Shown here: piece after piece, positions 10,592 to 22,525 of the stretch
How the letters are laid out: each line of letters starts with the position of its first letter
Position numbering within the stretch: the first letter of the stretch is position 1
Origin: Platynereis dumerilii
Taxonomy: Eukaryota; Annelida; Polychaeta; Phyllodocida; Nereididae
DNA length: 64,000 nucleotides
NCBI GenBank assembly: GCA_026936325.1
Contig: JAPTHN010000004.1
Span: 30,311,910 to 30,375,909 of the forward strand
Reading direction: 5' to 3'
The notes under the pieces: generated by a model
What the model was told of the DNA's origin: nothing
The model's input: the letters and a program-made list of their open reading frames with translations, nothing else
The model's database searches: none
Position numbers and translations under genes: made by a program

Positions 10592-13500
10592 CTGAATCAC
10601 ATAACAACAATATTAAGGCAAAAGGAAATAGTCATATATAAGCGCAAAGGCCATGAAATATTGAGTATTTATGAAGGGAAGAAGTGGGACACCTTGCCTA
10701 AATTTGCAACTGGCCTTATTCTTTTATATAGACAGATTCTTTTATGTACAGTGTAGCTGCGCTTAGTAAGCCTGTTCGTGTTATCGATTACCATAGTTTG
10801 GTGTTGATCTTAAACTTCCAGACACAAGGAAGATCCATAACCTGCCTCAGCCTGACATCATGCTCTCAATCAATGAAGCATATTTAAAGGATAATTACCA
10901 TCTGCCACAAACTGTATGGTGTAAACGTTCTCCCCGCCGCACAACTGGCCAGAATCTCCAGAACAGTTGAATGTGCAAATTTGGTTGAGAAGCGTCCCAT
11001 TAGTGACTGGTACTTCTTCAATTCCATCTTCCAAAACCTCCTCAGATGGAATTTCCTTCCCACATCTGCATTCATCTAACTAATGTATGAACAAAAATAC
11101 ATTTGAAATGTTTAAGGGTAAAAACACAAAACAGCCATATTATACATTGTATGTTTAAATAGCCCTTGGTGTCACTGACATGTTGACACTTGTTCTGTCC
11201 AGGGTTGTTGGGACAGGGAAGCAGAACAGGGACCAAGATCTTCATAAAAGGCACTATTTGGCAATACATTTCAAAATATTTAATCAAAATTGAGTCATAT
11301 GATTTGCCCTTTTTTATTAAACCGCCCACGCAGCCCGCGTTTCCCTCTGGCACCCCTGTTTTTGTCACAGAAAATCAAATAGATCAAAAGTAGTCATCTT
11401 GGTTTCATTTTGACGAGTTTATATAACAAATTTTTCCTCACCCGAACACCTGAATATCCATAGCCGAGTGATCTGCATCGTTGAGCACATTCCATGCTTG
11501 TCATGAGTTTTTGCTCGCTCAGAGCTATCAATGGAAGATACTCTTCCACCGTTTTGTTGTCTTGGCAGCCATACTCAAAATGGTGGTGTAAGACTGACTT
11601 TTCCTCTGAAACAAGAAACAAAACGGGACGACACTGAAAAAGCTCTTGTTGTTTATATCCAATTCCCTTGATATGCAGAATTTTTTTAATTGTGGAACCA
11701 TTGCGGTCCATCGGTGTATACATTATTCTGTAGTTTTTATTGTCATTAAAGTTACACTGTTCATTTTACAATGCATGTCCTCAATCTGTTGGTATCACTG
11801 TGGCAACCATATTGCTGAGTCATAACAAGAATTCATAATGTCCCAATATATTTCTGATGTATACGCACACTAGATGTTCACAATTTAATTTAAAAAAGGG
11901 TGAACCAAACGTCATATATTTTGGGCACGTGGTTTATAGAGATCAACTCACCCCGCCAATCAATATCATCCTCGAAAAACATTGGATCGTAATAAGTTGA
12001 TCCTTCATCATTCCTCATCCATCCGTCATAGATGTATTGGCGGCGTCCATATTGATACAGAAAACACGACTACACAAAAAAAGGCATCGGTATACATGTA
12101 CTTCATAAAACCATTTGATTTTATCTACGTTAATGTAATTGAAATATCAAACGAAACTTCTAATAGGAATCACTCACAATTTTGTTATGATCTTGGACAA
12201 TAGCGAATGATTCACAACCTTCATCTGCCTCACACAGATTCTTGCACTCATTCACGTTTGTGATGTTTGGCGATCTGAATCCAGATTCAGGCATTGGCCG
12301 AACACCGTGGTATTCCAAGTAAATGTGACCTGGTCAGACATGTAAAAATAAACCTGGTCAGACATGTAAAAATAAACCTTTTTTTGAATGTCCGTATGTA
12401 AAAGTCCAGTCTAAGGGGCAACCATTAGATAATCAGGGATGGGGGGGTTGGAGTTTTCCTCGACGGAAAATTATGTAGGGGATAGTGGGGCACAGTGAGA
12501 CGGCAGGTACAGTGAGACAAAGTCCGTAGCGTCTAGCTGGTAATGTTTACAGATAAACCCTCTTTTGTATAGTACAAAAAGTAAGTAAGGGAGAGACTGT
12601 CCTATATCTTGAATGCCTCTAAAGCATATCCAGAGTGGAATTTCAATATTTTGGTTTTTAGGTAGTAAAAGTAAATAATTTTCCTAAATGACTTTTTGTT
12701 ATAATTCCCAAGAAAAATGGTATAATGCCAATCAATTTCCAGGGATTCAAACCTTGATTATTTGTCTTAGTTTAGTGCGATGATGAACCACAATACAGGC
12801 ATCCGGTCCGCAGGACTCAAAAATTTTATAAAGAGAGCTGCGTGGGGCACAGTGAGACAGTTTGAGGCGGGGCACAGTGAGACATCACAAAATAAACTCG
12901 AAATGACCTGAATGTAATGCATAGCTCACAATTCACTATTAAAAACAGAATGCCTGCTATAAACTACTGATTTTAGTGAGTCATATCCAAAGGGAAGCAT
13001 CAGAAAGAATTTTGATTAGTATGTAACAGGTGCGGCAGGTTAAATAAGTCGTGCATTTGTCCTGTGCGATGAAGTTTCGAAACATGCTCAAAAAAGGACC
13101 TAAAAAATCAAATAGCCAGCTGCTTTTATAAGGGTACAGTAGTTTCTGCAGCAACAATTGATAGAACAATTTCGCAGGTCCTGAGGATCGGGGGTTATGG
13201 CAGCAGATGCCCTGTCTCACTGTGCCCTGCCTGCTGTCTCACTGTGCCCCACCCACGGGGCACAGTGAGACACTTAACGAGCATGGACATTACTCAAAAT
13301 TTCTCCAAACCTGTAAAAGGTAGGAATTTGAAACTACTGGACACTATACCAAACGTCATTATCTAAAATGTGGACCTGATCGCATTTAACTAGATACTGC
13401 CAACATTTTGGAACACTTGAAAATAAAAAAAGTGTCTCACTGTGCCCCGCTCTCCCCTACATTTGATCACCTTAACGCTGGACTTGTTAATTTATTTCGA

Positions 13501-13766
13501 GTATGTGACATCCTGAAATATTCAGTTCTAAATCAAGCAACACTGACACCATAATATGTAAATGGCACAGCCATGGAATTCGCGCAGCTCTTAAAAAGTT
13601 TTTTTAGGACTTATGGTTTTACCATAACTTTCATTAAATTTATTTCATATTCAAAAGGCAGTTATGTTACTGTCTCAAAAAAATTGAAAGACGGATATAT
13701 AGAAAAATAGAGAGAAATTTAGACTAGAAACTATTAGAAAGATAAAATAAATCAAAAATACAATAT

Positions 13767-13846
<80 letters not shown>

Positions 13847-16800
13847 GATAGCAAATAAATAGGATTAAGAATAAATTGAATTGATAGTTAATCAGCTAAA
13901 TAGTAAAAACTTACTAAAAAGGAAGACAAAACTGAAAGCTGCCAAATTTAAGTCTATGCTAGATTGTTGATTACATAATAGTGACAACAAAAACAATAAC
14001 ATGATCTGCATGTCGATTAATTGCTCACTGTTACATAATCATCAGTTGACAAAGATTATGTAACCTTAATTTTGTTATGCTTTCTTGTTGTCTGTTTTGA
14101 AATGAAATGAATCACATGTTAATAATTTAATTTAGCTTGTCAAAGCTTATAATTAACTATTCCATAAAAATAATAGATACAGGGAATATTAATGGAGAAA
14201 ATTGAAATTTTAAGACACTTTTGAATATGAATATGTCATGTTTTGTTAAATTCGAAACTAAATCATTGATAAGAAGCTGGTCCCACTTGACCTAATTTCC
14301 TGCTGTCGACCATTGATGTTGAGGCCATCACTGCACAGATTTTTGAAACCTTTCTTGTGCTAAGTTTCGCTTTGCGAAACGGCCTTTGGCCGTTTCGCTG
14401 CGCGAATATTAAGAAATACCCCACCAGAAATTATTTACTTCAACTTCAAGACTGAAGAAAGAATTTTTTTTCACCATCACTGTGCAATGTGCATGAAACT
14501 ATCCAACCATCCCCACCTCGTTCATCAGATGGTTCCCCCCTAAATACTTTGAAGAACAATGAAACAAAGGCTGATGTATGTAAATGCCAAAGCATGAAGA
14601 CGACACCACCTGGACATAAAAGAGAAATTTTAAAGACACTAAATTGCAATTAACTAAATTACTTCTGCAAATTCATTTTTATATTCAGGTTTGTACAATA
14701 AAGTTTTGAGAAAAAAATTAAGCCAAATAGGGCAGAATGGTAATTTTTTTTTTTTCGAAAATTTTTCTTTGGGACTTTTTTTTTTTTTTAACTTTTTTTT
14801 TGGCTGGTCAGTGTTTGCTCTGTCACTGAAATGATATGCAGGGTTCTCCCTGACTCACTTAATCACTGAAATTGCAAAAGAGCAGTTCAGTAGGACAAAT
14901 AGGGCAAAATGGTAATTTTTTTTTTTTTCGAAAATTTTTCTTGGGACTTTTTTTTTTTTAAACATTTTTTTGGCTGGTCAGTGTTTGCTCTGTCACTTAA
15001 ATGATATGCAGGGTTCTCCCTGACTCACTTAATCACTGAAATTGCAAAAGAGCAGTTCAGTGTTCAGCAGCAAATTGAAGTCCTACTTTTTTGAAACTGA
15101 CCATTGGACAGCACGGAAAGCGCCCGACGGCTGGTGGGTGCCGTTATTATAAATGAGAAGTACCTGGTCGCATATGGCAGGTGGTGGTGTCCTCGTTGAA
15201 GCAGCATCCCAACTCATCACACACCAAAGGGTCCACCCCGGTCACTCCACATTGGGCATGTTCCTCTGTGGGGTTGCACTCCACTGTAAATTGAATCATC
15301 AGCCAGAAAGATCACTTAGTTCAGGTTCGAAGTCATTGACTTCATTGACTGTGAGCATGCTGCATGCCACTGATGATCAACAACAAGTCTCAGCATGACA
15401 TCATGCTCTCAGTTAATGAAGCAAATTTGAAGAACACATAGTTATTGGATGAATGATCAGATAACAAACTGCCATAAAATCTGGAGATTGGATTCCCTTG
15501 GCCATTTAACATTTGAATTCCATGTCCCTTGGCAATTTTATTTTTGAATTCCTCATCCCCATAGGGCCATAGGCCCATACCCCTCCACTGCAGAATGGTA
15601 TTACATTCTGTCAATTTGATATGCCAAAAGAGTGGACTGTTGAGCTGTGAAAATGGCAGTTTGTGAGACATCATACTGCATGATGATTTGTCATGATCAT
15701 ACCCAACACTTTCAATGTTAATTTGATTTAAGGAGACTTATACCGCTTGTTGGTGACAGGCAAAAAAAAGGATTATGCATCCGATTTTTACTCTAAAATC
15801 AGTTATGACAAATTAAATGGGCTTTTCTTGATCCAGACTAATCAAACAGCGTCCATGTCTCCCAGGTTGAATGTAGAGAAGATGACATTTCATTGGCTAT
15901 TGTGATTCACAAAGTGCATTTTTCACAATGAACTGGTCCTCTCTTTGTACATAACTAATGGGTAGGCTGTAAACATACCGACACAATCAGGCAACTCCCC
16001 ATGCCATTCCACAATGTTTGAATCAGTCACTCCAAGGTCGCACTTCTGTTCAGGATGGCCCACGATCACGTGATGGAGGCGACTGCAACTGTACTCAACT
16101 GACGACTCAAACTCAAAGTCATTGGCGCCAGGAAATGGCTTAGACACCATTTTCAAACCATCTTTGTCTCCCGGCCTACCACATGATTTCCCTAGAAAAA
16201 ATTATTATATATATTATATCTAACCATTTTTCAAACTACCATCGAAGTACAGTTTTATTAATCTATTTTTACCTTCAGCGAACAATGTTCGCAGAAGGCA
16301 TTGTTATCACTTGGGCAAAATGTTGTCCGTCCGCCGGGCGGGCGGGCGAGCGGGCGAGCGAGCAGGTCGGCAGGCGGCGGGCGGTTAGAACGTTTCTGGG
16401 CCAGCACTCGGCCTCTATTGAATGTACATGGATGAAATTTGGTACATATATAGCCTGTATGGTCTAGTTGTGCCTTTTGATGGTCTGATGGATAGATATC
16501 TCATACTTTTTGAAATAATTAAAAAAATATATCAATTATTTTATTCGTTTCCGGGCCACGATTCGGTCACTATTGCATGTGCATGGATGAAATTTGGTAC
16601 AGATGTGGCCTATATGGTCTAGTTAGATATTCTACACTTTTTGACAAAATGAGAATAAATATACAAATATAAATTTATTTGTTTTTGGGCTAAGACTTGA
16701 TCACTATTGCATGTACATGGATAAAGTTTGGTGCACTTATGGGGCCTATATGGTCTAGTGACTTTTGAAAGGTCTGATGGAAAATATTATATATTTTTTT

Positions 16801-19239
16801 AAATATTGAAAAAAAAAGTTCTTTTTTGTTTCTGCCTCAAGACTCTGTCACTATTGCATGTGTATGGATAAGGTTTGGTAAACACACCAATTTTATGGTG
16901 TAATTGTGTTCTTCTAAAGGTGTTATTCGCTGAAGGTTTGCTGCTGCGCAGCCTATGTTTTTAAATTATGAACTTACGGTCACAGGCATGTTTGTTCACA
17001 GCCAGGGAGTAGCCTGAATTGCAGAGGCAGTAGTAGCTTCCTTGGGTGTTCACACAGTTTTGACCACATCCTCCATTTTCTGTGTCACATTCAATGACAT
17101 CTATGAAAAAATTTGAAAACAAATTAAAATGGGAAATAATTTGGTGCAAAAAATTGGTTGGTGTACAATACTGTCAAGTATGATTTAATTTGGAAATGGT
17201 ATCATATTACAGATGATTTCATAATTGTAGGCATCTGTGGCAAAAATAGGGTAAGGTGGAGGGAATCCGGCCCCCTTTTATTCACGGGGCAAATCCGGTC
17301 CCTTAAGGGTTTAATTAATTGTAGTTACTGATTGATTGCTTGATTTTGAAATACTATCTATTATAAAAATTTTTGAAAGGCGGAAAAATTTAGAGATAAA
17401 GTGAGTAAAAATGAAAAATAAAGAATTTTAACCTATATCGCAATGTATAAATGTAACTAATTTAGAAAGGAATTTATCTGTCACATGCTGATTTTAACTT
17501 TGTCCCGATGAGAAATGCAGTTATGACATTTTTAACAATTCTTTCAATTCATGATCCATTTCGCTGATTTCTCTGACAATTTCTGTTTGATTTGTTGATT
17601 TCTCTACCACATCAGGGTTTTCTTCAGTATTGTTGATTTTCTTTGTTGACTCTTCCCTTAGAAAATCATCAGTTATGTCCCTTATAATTCTTGGTTTCTT
17701 TTATACTGTGATGAACATAACTTGAGAATTAAACTATATCTGTATACAAAGTAAAAACAAGGTAAAATTGATTGATTGATTTTAAAAACAAACTAACACA
17801 GTGATCATAATTATCTGTTTGCTTGTTTGCTGATGTTTTTAATCTTTTTCTGTTCGTTTTTAATATTCGGGGTCGGATTTGGCCGGGGGGTTGGATTTCC
17901 CCCCTACATATATTTTCCTGAAATGTTCAAGAGTCGACAGAAGGTATGATATCACTTTGTACTGAAGAGAGCCACAGATTTCCAGGTGAATGACCACTGT
18001 CATGTAAGCCATGGATCTCCTTACTGGTTTGATTTTTTATGGCGGCAAGAGAGAGTTTGAGTTTGCTTTTCACACATTTTTAGTTCACATATTCCCCATA
18101 CCAAGTCATATTCTTCTTCTAATAACCTCTTCTTTCTCTATTGTTTCCTTTTCCCTCTTGTCTTATGAACATTTTGAGGATAATATTCATTGCCTTTTTC
18201 TCATCCTTCTATAATTTTTTTCCTCTACGTCTTCACTGGGCAGGATTCTGATGTCCGACGAAAAATTCATCACAATTGTTTGTTTTTTGCTTGGAATCTA
18301 CAATTATGAAATCAACTGAAAGAGTAGGCAGGCTATTTATTTTCAGGACACTTACCAGTTTGGCATTTGCCCCCAGTGTATCCCCTATTGAGGCAGCTCG
18401 TGCACACATCTTCAGTTTTATATCCAACTCCGTCTCTGCAGGTGTTGCAAAGGGAATAACGGCCGCAAGAGGAAATATACCGAGGATTTCCACAGGACCA
18501 CCAACCCTTGAAGAAAATAGGTCAATACGTTCTTTTTTACAGGATGCCATAGCAATTTGATATTGGGAGGGAAATTCAAATCTGGTGTTATTTTTTGCAT
18601 AACCCCATTTGCCAAGCTGCCAGAAGCTGTCAAATTTGTGAAAATCTGCATAAAATAGCAGAATTTTAGGAAATTCAACACTTCCTAGCTTGTTAGGAAG
18701 ACCTGCTATAAAATCGCTGACGCCAGATTTTAATTGCCCTCCCAAAACTTACTCAGAAACTATGGATTGAAGAAAAAATATATATTCCTTTATTGATTTT
18801 TGCAATATCTTCAGGATTTGCAAGTTTGCCAATGGGGAATTATATTATAAACTTCAAGTGAATTCTAGTAAGGGTAGGTATTTATAGAATGGGCCAAAAT
18901 TTTACATGTGACTTCTTCTATATAAACTGCAATACCAGACCAAGGTCAAGCATGATCGGAAAATATTGGGGGCAACTGAAACACCCTAGTCATAACAGAT
19001 CAATAAGTCTCTTTCTTGGTCTTTGAAATATCAAATTCTTGTTTGTTCCTGGCTTGTTCTTGATGAATTACAGTGTATATAGCCTGTATATTTTCCAAGA
19101 AAATCAGATCCCTGAATATGACTTGATGACCTACCTTTTTACTGCAATCTATTTTGAAGTGGACCTTTTGTTTGTTGCCCGGACATGTGCAAGTGTGTGC
19201 CGCTAGGGCAGTTGCCGGTCGTTGTCTTCTTCGGGCATG
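10310..19239 (-). CDS. gene 1: multidomain secreted protein (EGF/Sushi/trefoil/Apple/WSC), partial
   Basis: Ten minus-strand exons chain in frame through compatible splice phases and give about 536 codons without a start or a stop. The order is a Cys-rich exon, a Cys-rich EGF-like exon, calcium-binding EGF, Sushi, trefoil, Apple (two exons), WSC (two exons) and WSC (one exon). These modules are extracellular: EGF and Sushi bind proteins, Apple/PAN binds proteins or sugars, and WSC is a putative carbohydrate-binding domain. The product is therefore probably a secreted or surface-anchored adhesion or recognition protein. The start exon should lie above 19239. The 3' exons should lie below 10310, where only LINE and repeats are seen nearby, so the true end may be outside the window or hidden. 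I do not recognise a named orthologue. Confidence 0.75.
10899..11079 (-). CDS. gene 1 exon: first WSC domain, C-terminal half
   Basis: Phase 0 to phase 1, 181 bp. It reads [10 protein letters not shown], then [20 protein letters not shown], the second half of a WSC domain (CxCG, then C-x3-C, then LCGG). The acceptor is CATACATTAG followed by TTAGATGAATGC; choosing the first AG keeps the phase 0 frame from the preceding exon. Confidence 0.82.
11442..11605 (-). CDS. gene 1 exon: first WSC domain, N-terminal half
   Basis: Phase 1 to phase 0, 164 bp, acceptor CTTGTTTCAG and donor GTGAGG. It reads [10 protein letters not shown], then [18 protein letters not shown], the start of a WSC domain. It joins exon 11079-10899 in frame, which restores the domain. 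Confidence 0.82.
11952..12069 (-). CDS. gene 1 exon: Apple/PAN domain, second part
   Basis: Phase 0 to phase 1, 118 bp, acceptor TTTTGTGTAG and donor GTGAGT. It encodes [17 protein letters not shown] followed by an acidic, aromatic segment. It continues the Apple domain begun in the preceding exon (12178-12329). Confidence 0.7.
12178..12329 (-). CDS. gene 1 exon: Apple/PAN domain, first part
   Basis: Phase 1 to phase 0, 152 bp. [20 protein letters not shown] is the central helix and Cys motif of a PAN/Apple fold (C-x3-C-x5-C-x-SF). The preceding segment [17 protein letters not shown] is the usual first strand. The donor is GTGAGTGATT. Confidence 0.82.
12478..13457. mobile_element. 980 bp TA-flanked transposon, GGGGCACAGTGAGAC family
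   Basis: The inverted ends GGGGATAGTGGGGCACAGTG and CACTGTGCCCCGCTCTCCCC are flanked by TA (12476-12477, 13458-13459). The word GGGGCACAGTGAGAC or its complement recurs inside near 12843, 12874, 13203-13273 and 13433. It has no long open frame. The architecture matches the elements at 6052 and 17249, but the repeated word differs. It sits in the gene 1 intron between the trefoil and Apple exons. Confidence 0.85.
13765..13846. repeat. (GATA)n microsatellite
   Basis: About twenty uninterrupted ATAG/GATA units in a gene 1 intron. Confidence 0.97.
14725..15062. repeat. 172 bp direct tandem duplication
   Basis: Two near-identical units start AAATAGGGCA at 14725 and 14897. Each contains a T-run, CGAAAATTTTTCTT, a second T-run, GGCTGGTCAGTGTTTGCTCT and CTGACTCACTTAATCACTGA. 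There are few differences, so the duplication is recent. It is intronic. Confidence 0.9.
15164..15283 (-). CDS. gene 1 exon: trefoil (P-type) domain
   Basis: Phase 1 to phase 1, 120 bp, acceptor AATTTACAG and donor GTACTTCT. It reads [15 protein letters not shown], then [19 protein letters not shown]. The pattern C..CG..G....C...GCCF......C is the trefoil signature. This fold is typical of mucin-associated and gut or egg-coat proteins. The usual Trp before the last Cys is absent. Confidence 0.8.
15605..15975. repeat. MITE family copy beside the Sushi exon
   Basis: It shares GAGTGGACTGT, TGATGATTTGTCATGAT, CAATGTTAATTTGATT, AAATCAGTTATGACAAAT and GAGAAGATGACA with the copies at 22026 and 42365. 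The inverted arms (AGTGGACTGT..GTGAAAATGGCA against AAGTGCATTTTTCAC) are degenerate. The copy ends only a few bases from the donor of exon 15979-16191. Confidence 0.7.
15979..16191 (-). CDS. gene 1 exon: Sushi/CCP domain
   Basis: Phase 1 to phase 1, 213 bp, acceptor TTTTTTCTAG and donor GTATGT. Four cysteines sit in the CCP pattern: [11 protein letters not shown], then [10 protein letters not shown], then EQKCDLG, then [10 protein letters not shown], with the conserved Trp before the last Cys. Confidence 0.87.
16270..16938. mobile_element. element with ACCTTCAGCGAA inverted ends and internal repeats
   Basis: ACCTTCAGCGAA at the left and TTCGCTGAAGGT at the right are short inverted ends. Between them four degenerate units of about 140 bp recur, each with CACTATTGCATGTGCATGG-type text, ATGAAATTTGG and CCTATATGGTCTAGT. 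A very GC-rich (CGGGCGAG)-like patch lies at 16332-16385. No coding content is seen. The element is intronic in gene 1. Confidence 0.65.
16978..17100 (-). CDS. gene 1 exon: calcium-binding EGF domain
   Basis: Phase 1 to phase 1, 123 bp, donor GTAAGTTC. It reads [20 protein letters not shown], then [13 protein letters not shown], then HACD. The D-x-x-E-C start and the N-T-x-G-S-Y-x-C core are the cbEGF consensus (six Cys, Ca2+ ligands and the Asn hydroxylation site). Confidence 0.92.
17249..17904. mobile_element. 656 bp TA-flanked transposon, AATCCGGCC family
   Basis: Starts GGGTAAGGTGGAGGGAATCC and ends GGATTTCCCCCC, with TA on both sides (17247-17248, 17905-17906). The words AATCCGGCCCC, AAATCCGGTCCC, CGGATTTGGCC and TTGGATTTCC are the repeated motif. 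The inverted ends are less perfect than in the 6052 and 12478 elements. It is non-coding and intronic in gene 1. Confidence 0.7.
18356..18506 (-). CDS. gene 1 exon: Cys-rich EGF-like module
   Basis: Phase 0 to phase 1, 151 bp, acceptor TTTTCTTCAAG and donor GTAAGT. It reads [20 protein letters not shown], then NTCRDGV, then [15 protein letters not shown]. The nine residues with Cys and the GYTGGKC end look EGF/TNFR-like. The frame used here differs from the long open frame that overlaps it. Confidence 0.72.
19135..19239 (-). CDS. gene 1 probable exon: Cys-containing segment
   Basis: Phase 0 to phase 0, 105 bp, acceptor TTGTGATTCAG and donor GTAGGT. It encodes a basic stretch, then [10 protein letters not shown] and a run ending KIDCSKK, which joins exon 18506-18356 in frame. 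There is no known domain. The frame match is the main support. Confidence 0.45.
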
Positions 19240-22025
19240 CTGAATCACAAGAAGATTTTAGAGATACGAATAATCCCCTTAGGCAGCTTTGTATTAAAGT
19301 TTCTGCATATATTATATATTCACAAAATGAATGAGTGAACTGGCAAAATCAGTGATGGAAATGGGGGGGGGGCGAGCTTGCGGGAGCTGAGCTCATTGAT
19401 AAAAACTAACTGATGATCAGCGGTGAAATTACAATTATCACATGGGCGGCCATATACAAATCACTGAGAGACAAAAGGATATATTTGTCACAGATTCCAT
19501 CCAATTTGACAGTTGATTATAAAAACATTTTCTCAAAATTCACAGTTATTGTTGGGTGTTGTTTGTTCTATAAGTTGAAGATTCTTATTTACTTCTATCT
19601 TATGTCTAACTGCTAAAAGCACAAATAGTAACAAACGATGTATAACAGTTTGTGATCACTCCTGTTGATGTATGTTAATTAGAATTTGTCATGTGATTTT
19701 GGAATAGGCTCCCACTAGTTATGCATTTCTTCAAAATATGCAAATACTATAAAGGAAAAAAATATTTGCATGCCACAACATTATCAAAATAAGTGAGATG
19801 TACAAGGTCAACTATTGCATTTCCACCATATCTGTATGTTATTTGCAAAATGACCCTGCTTCTTCAATCTCCAAATTCGAATTGCATACGCTTGTATTGT
19901 CTTATAGGGTATTATTGGTATGCATGCGCATGAATTATCATGATATTTTTTCAGTATTTTTAACCACATTGTGCACTGGAGGCAGAACGTTTTCCCTTTT
20001 AAAAATTGGGAATGGCATGCTGCTATTGCATCAGCAAAGAGCTCCCCTTACGAAAATTTTCCATTTCCATTATGGCCAGAGGTAAAATATTAATGACATA
20101 TATGAGGCTAAATTGTCCAATAGTTGTTAAACATAATTTAGGTGTTTTTGCTTATCACTGCTTATGGGATTATGGCACCTTTTTTTAAGTTACAGCGGAT
20201 GTTGAATTATATGATAATGGATGGATATGCTAGTAGCCACTGGTGTAGTCATATGAAAAGGCAGTTGTTCAAACATACAGTGCATGTTGCTCTACAAATT
20301 AAAAAAAAAGAACATGTAGGAGCTTGTAGAACCTGATATTATTTTTTCCGTTGGGATTTGGAAAGTTCAACAAAAGTATGATTGCCATTGTTTCGCTTTC
20401 CTAGTGTGGCTTTTGTGAAAGGACATGAGGAAAGAGAACGTTTCATTGTTTTGGTTAAAACCAAGAATTTTTTCTTCAAACCTATATCTATTCTCCGTTT
20501 CAACTAGAATTTTTAGCAATGCAAAGCGCAAGCTCTCCCTGAAGAAAATTTTGAAGCAAAGTTCAGAGTCAATAATATTAAATTTGTTCAAACCAAACAA
20601 TTTTCAAATTTCCATTCAATTTCAATCCAAATATGATTCTTCTTGTTTTTCTTTCAAAGTATGTCTCTTCAAAAGTTTCATAAAGGTATACACTTGTTTT
20701 TAATATTTTAAAGAAAATATAGAAAATGTATACTCACATTGTCCAGATGTATATAAAACACAGCATATGAGGATTACTGAAATGCAATAGTCCGCTTTGA
20801 ATATTTCTCTAAAAAAAATCGAATAGGCCTAAATGCCATTCTATTTTTACTGACACAAGTTATATGAAGTCAAAAGAAAAGGAAAGACAGAAAGATAGAG
20901 AACCAGCTTACACAGACAGAGTAACTTCAGAAAACATCTCTCCATGATGGAAAACAGATTGAAATAACTGGTGTTACGTTTCTATTATTAGATTAAAATT
21001 TGTCAATTTGCATACATTTGCATAAAGACAGGAAGTGATAGACACTGGCTTTTGATTTGCTATGAGTATCTTTATCTCTCATCAGTCTCTCTTGAAGAGG
21101 ACAAGCTCTATCATCCATCACCAAACGGCACCGCAGCCAAATTTTTTTTTTTAAAAAGGTTTTAAAAAGAAAATAATTCTGAAAAGTAAAAAAGAAAAAT
21201 GAGACAAATGATAAGAAATCCAAATGCATGTTGTTATTTAATATCCAGGGGGGTTGGAGTTTTTTTTTAATAAATGATTTTTTTAATCTTTTTGGACAGT
21301 CTTGCAATAAATAATTTCTGCTAGGGGCATTTCTTTAAAAGAAATGTTTCTTGATTTAAGAACGAATATTCGGGGACTTCACGCCTAATAAATAATTATT
21401 GAATGTCATAAGATATTTTCACAAAGGCAATTATCAAATCCATTTTAATACCAAAAAATTGTTTATAAATGTTCACCTCTTCATGTTTTACTGAAGTTGA
21501 TGTTCAATGGCGGATCGAGACAGGGTAGCCTGGGGGACCAGGTGTCGTTTCGGCATTCTCTAAAACTGCAGACTAGTAATACATTTCTGACGACTTTTAG
21601 TACAGTTTTTAAAGCTAATGTATGAAATACACAATCATTTTGACTGACGATGCCCGAATAGTCAAAAACACTTACCAGGTAGTCAGCATGAAATGTTTGC
21701 ATCCATTAATACCCTAAGGTACATGTAGGAACTGAGTGCAGCAAAATAATGTTCATCAAATTTGTTGAAGCTTTGGTGTCACCTCAACTTGGTATATAAA
21801 AAAAGATGGGGAGCAAGTTTTGATTTTTTTTCACGGCCTTCCCTTTGATTTTTGTTGATGCAATTAATTGGCCAGTATTTTCAATTTGATTGTGTGTTTG
21901 ATATCTTCCTTGCAAACCGTGTTACATAATAATAATTGTTCAGTGGTTGCCATTTGATTGTTTGTTTGAATATGCAACCCTCCAAAAGTTTTACAGCGAA
22001 ACACTTTGATATAGAATTACTTCAA
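19240..22025. other. intergenic or 5' region of gene 1, no gene seen
   Basis: AT-rich sequence without convincing exons. A hydrophobic minus-strand segment near 20750-20815 with GT-AG borders could be a signal-peptide exon, but its phase does not fit exon 19239. Near 21508 there is a dispersed repeat beginning GGCGGATCGAGACAGGGTAG that also occurs near 60487. Confidence 0.5.
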
Positions 22026-22354
22026 TTACAGCGAAACACTTTGATATAGAATTAAAGTGGACTGTGGCACTGTGAAAATGGCACTTCGTGTGTCATCATG
22101 CTGATGATTTGTCATGATTAAACCCAATACTTTCTATGTTAATTTGATTGAAGGAGACTTATCCCACTTGTTGTTGACAGCCTAAATTTGTTATGAGAAG
22201 CCAATGGCTAACTCTTGTACTAATCAAACAGCCTCTATGTTTCCCATGTTGAAAGTAGAGAAGATGACACTTCATCGGCTATCATGAGTCACGAAGTGCC
22301 ATTTTCACAGTGCCACAGTCCACTTTAATTCCATATCAAAGCGTTTCGCTGTAA
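22026..22354. mobile_element. 329 bp MITE with long inverted ends
   Basis: Ends TTACAGCGAAACACTTTGAT and its inverted partner extend for about 60 bp, through AAAGTGGACTGTGGCACTGT and GAAAATGGCACTTCGTG. A second short copy of the outermost 40 bp precedes it at 21990-22019. This is the best-preserved member of a family also seen at 8836, 15605 and 42365. It is non-coding. Confidence 0.85.
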
Positions 22355-22525
22355 AAAAAAATGAACTCACTCTGTAAATCATGATTTTATCATGATTATT
22401 GAAGGGAGGACTGAACTTTAAATTTACAATGCTGAAATTTGGATTCATTGTTATGATATCACAAGATAATCTACTCACTTCAACTTGAAGATGAAGCGTG
22501 ATACCAAAAGAAAAACAAAAGTAAA

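Noticed and set aside
14446-14609. Minus-strand segment after the trefoil exon with an acceptor, compatible phase and a stop
   Set aside because: The peptide has almost no Cys and no domain, and the trefoil exon joins the Apple exon at 12329 in frame without it. At most it is an alternative terminal exon.
18233-18745. 170-codon minus-strand frame
   Set aside because: The Cys-rich exon inside it is read in another frame with proper splice sites; the long frame has no domain and continues through both splice signals.
20742-20960. Hydrophobic minus-strand segment with GT-AG borders and an upstream ATG as signal peptide for gene 1
   Set aside because: It ends in phase 1, whereas the next candidate exon (19239) needs phase 0, and no joint removes the conflict.
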